A DNA stretch of 13,452 nt from positions 1 to 13,452 of the forward strand of contig JALOPK010000091.1 in the NCBI GenBank assembly GCA_025453925.1. Direction: 5' to 3'. This DNA comes from Candidatus Eiseniibacteriota bacterium. Lineage in GTDB: Bacteria > JAFGKV01. Position 1 is the first letter of the stretch. Each line of letters opens with the position of its first letter. Positions 13,259 through 13,452 of the stretch are shown here, piece by piece. The notes under the pieces are model-generated. The model did not search any database. It was given only the letters and a program-made list of their open reading frames with translations, and was not told the DNA's origin. The translations under genes and the position numbers were made by a program.

Positions 13259-13452
13259 CTGGATGGCATTGTCGCGGTAGCCAAGCCACCTGGTCCGACC
13301 TCCCACGATGTCGTTCGTGCGGTGCGAAGGCTTTGTCCCGGAACCAAGGTGGGTCATGCGGGAACCCTCGATCCCTCTGCCTCGGGCGTCGTGGTGATCT
13401 GCCTGGGCACGTACACTCGGCTGGCGTCCCTGTTTCTTGACACGGAGAAGGA
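13259..13452 (+). CDS. truB: tRNA pseudouridine(55) synthase TruB, 3' truncated by the window
   Basis: The last 194 bases encode the first 64 residues of TruB, which converts U55 in the T loop of tRNAs. The frame reads DGIVAVAKPPGPTSHDVV (2-19), then KVGHAGTLDPSASG with catalytic Asp38 in GTLDP, then VVVICLGTYTRLASLFL. No ATG, GTG or TTG exists in frame between the rbfA stop and the conserved start region. CTG 13259, eight bases after AGGA (13247-13250), lies exactly where relatives have their Met (x-DGI...KP-x-G-x-TS), so a CTG start is the best reading. The gene follows rbfA by 15 bp in the same frame, and continues beyond the window. Confidence 0.9.
   Translation, partial: MDGIVAVAKPPGPTSHDVVRAVRRLCPGTKVGHAGTLDPSASGVVVICLGTYTRLASLFLDTEK

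Noticed and set aside
1-13452. CRISPR array, transposase, integrase, phage or toxin-antitoxin genes
   Set aside because: No regularly spaced direct repeats outside the protein-coding repeats, no DDE or recombinase motifs, and no att-like duplication of the tRNA 3' end seen near selC.

Overview
The window is GC-rich bacterial DNA carrying a housekeeping translation operon at its right end and a mixed set of single genes at its left. Several things point to a little-cultured Gram-negative lineage of the FCB kind (Eisenbacteria- or Krumholzibacteria-like). These are the high GC, the secreted proteins ending in an FlgD-like / T9SS-A-like C-terminal domain, good Shine-Dalgarno sites and a selenocysteine tRNA. 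That placement is inference from gene style, not a phylogeny.

Left part (1-3458). A truncated gene end and a complete gene (675-2174) are tandem members of one family: WDG/WNG-x-x-W propeller repeats followed by an FlgD-like Ig domain. The complete one has a signal peptide, seven repeats, a promoter and a hairpin-rich leader. Facing it is a leftward nucleotidyltransferase-family gene (2243-3458). It appears broken: its well-supported start lies in a different frame from its catalytic domain, and the linking segment looks too short.

Middle (3459-8154). A rhomboid protease gene is translationally coupled to a small zinc-ribbon-like protein. The latter overlaps tail-to-tail with a leftward pair: a two-helix membrane protein of unknown function and a TtcA-like PP-loop ATPase. 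Further right, a leftward PHP-family (histidinol-phosphatase-like) gene and a rightward SGNH/GDSL hydrolase gene start only 22 bp apart, with both ribosome-binding sites inside one short palindrome.

Right part (8188-13452). A clear selC (tRNA-Sec, anticodon UCA) is followed by a strong hairpin terminator. Then comes the operon rimP - nusA - infB - ylxP-like (DUF503) - rbfA - truB, which covers ribosome maturation, transcription elongation, translation initiation and tRNA pseudouridylation. Junctions are tight (GTGA and ATGA overlaps). truB appears to start at a CTG codon and runs off the window.

I did not find a mobile element, CRISPR array or defence system. The main points for a second look are the selC gene with its odd D-arm, the broken nucleotidyltransferase, the CTG start of truB, the compact divergent start region, and the structured leaders.
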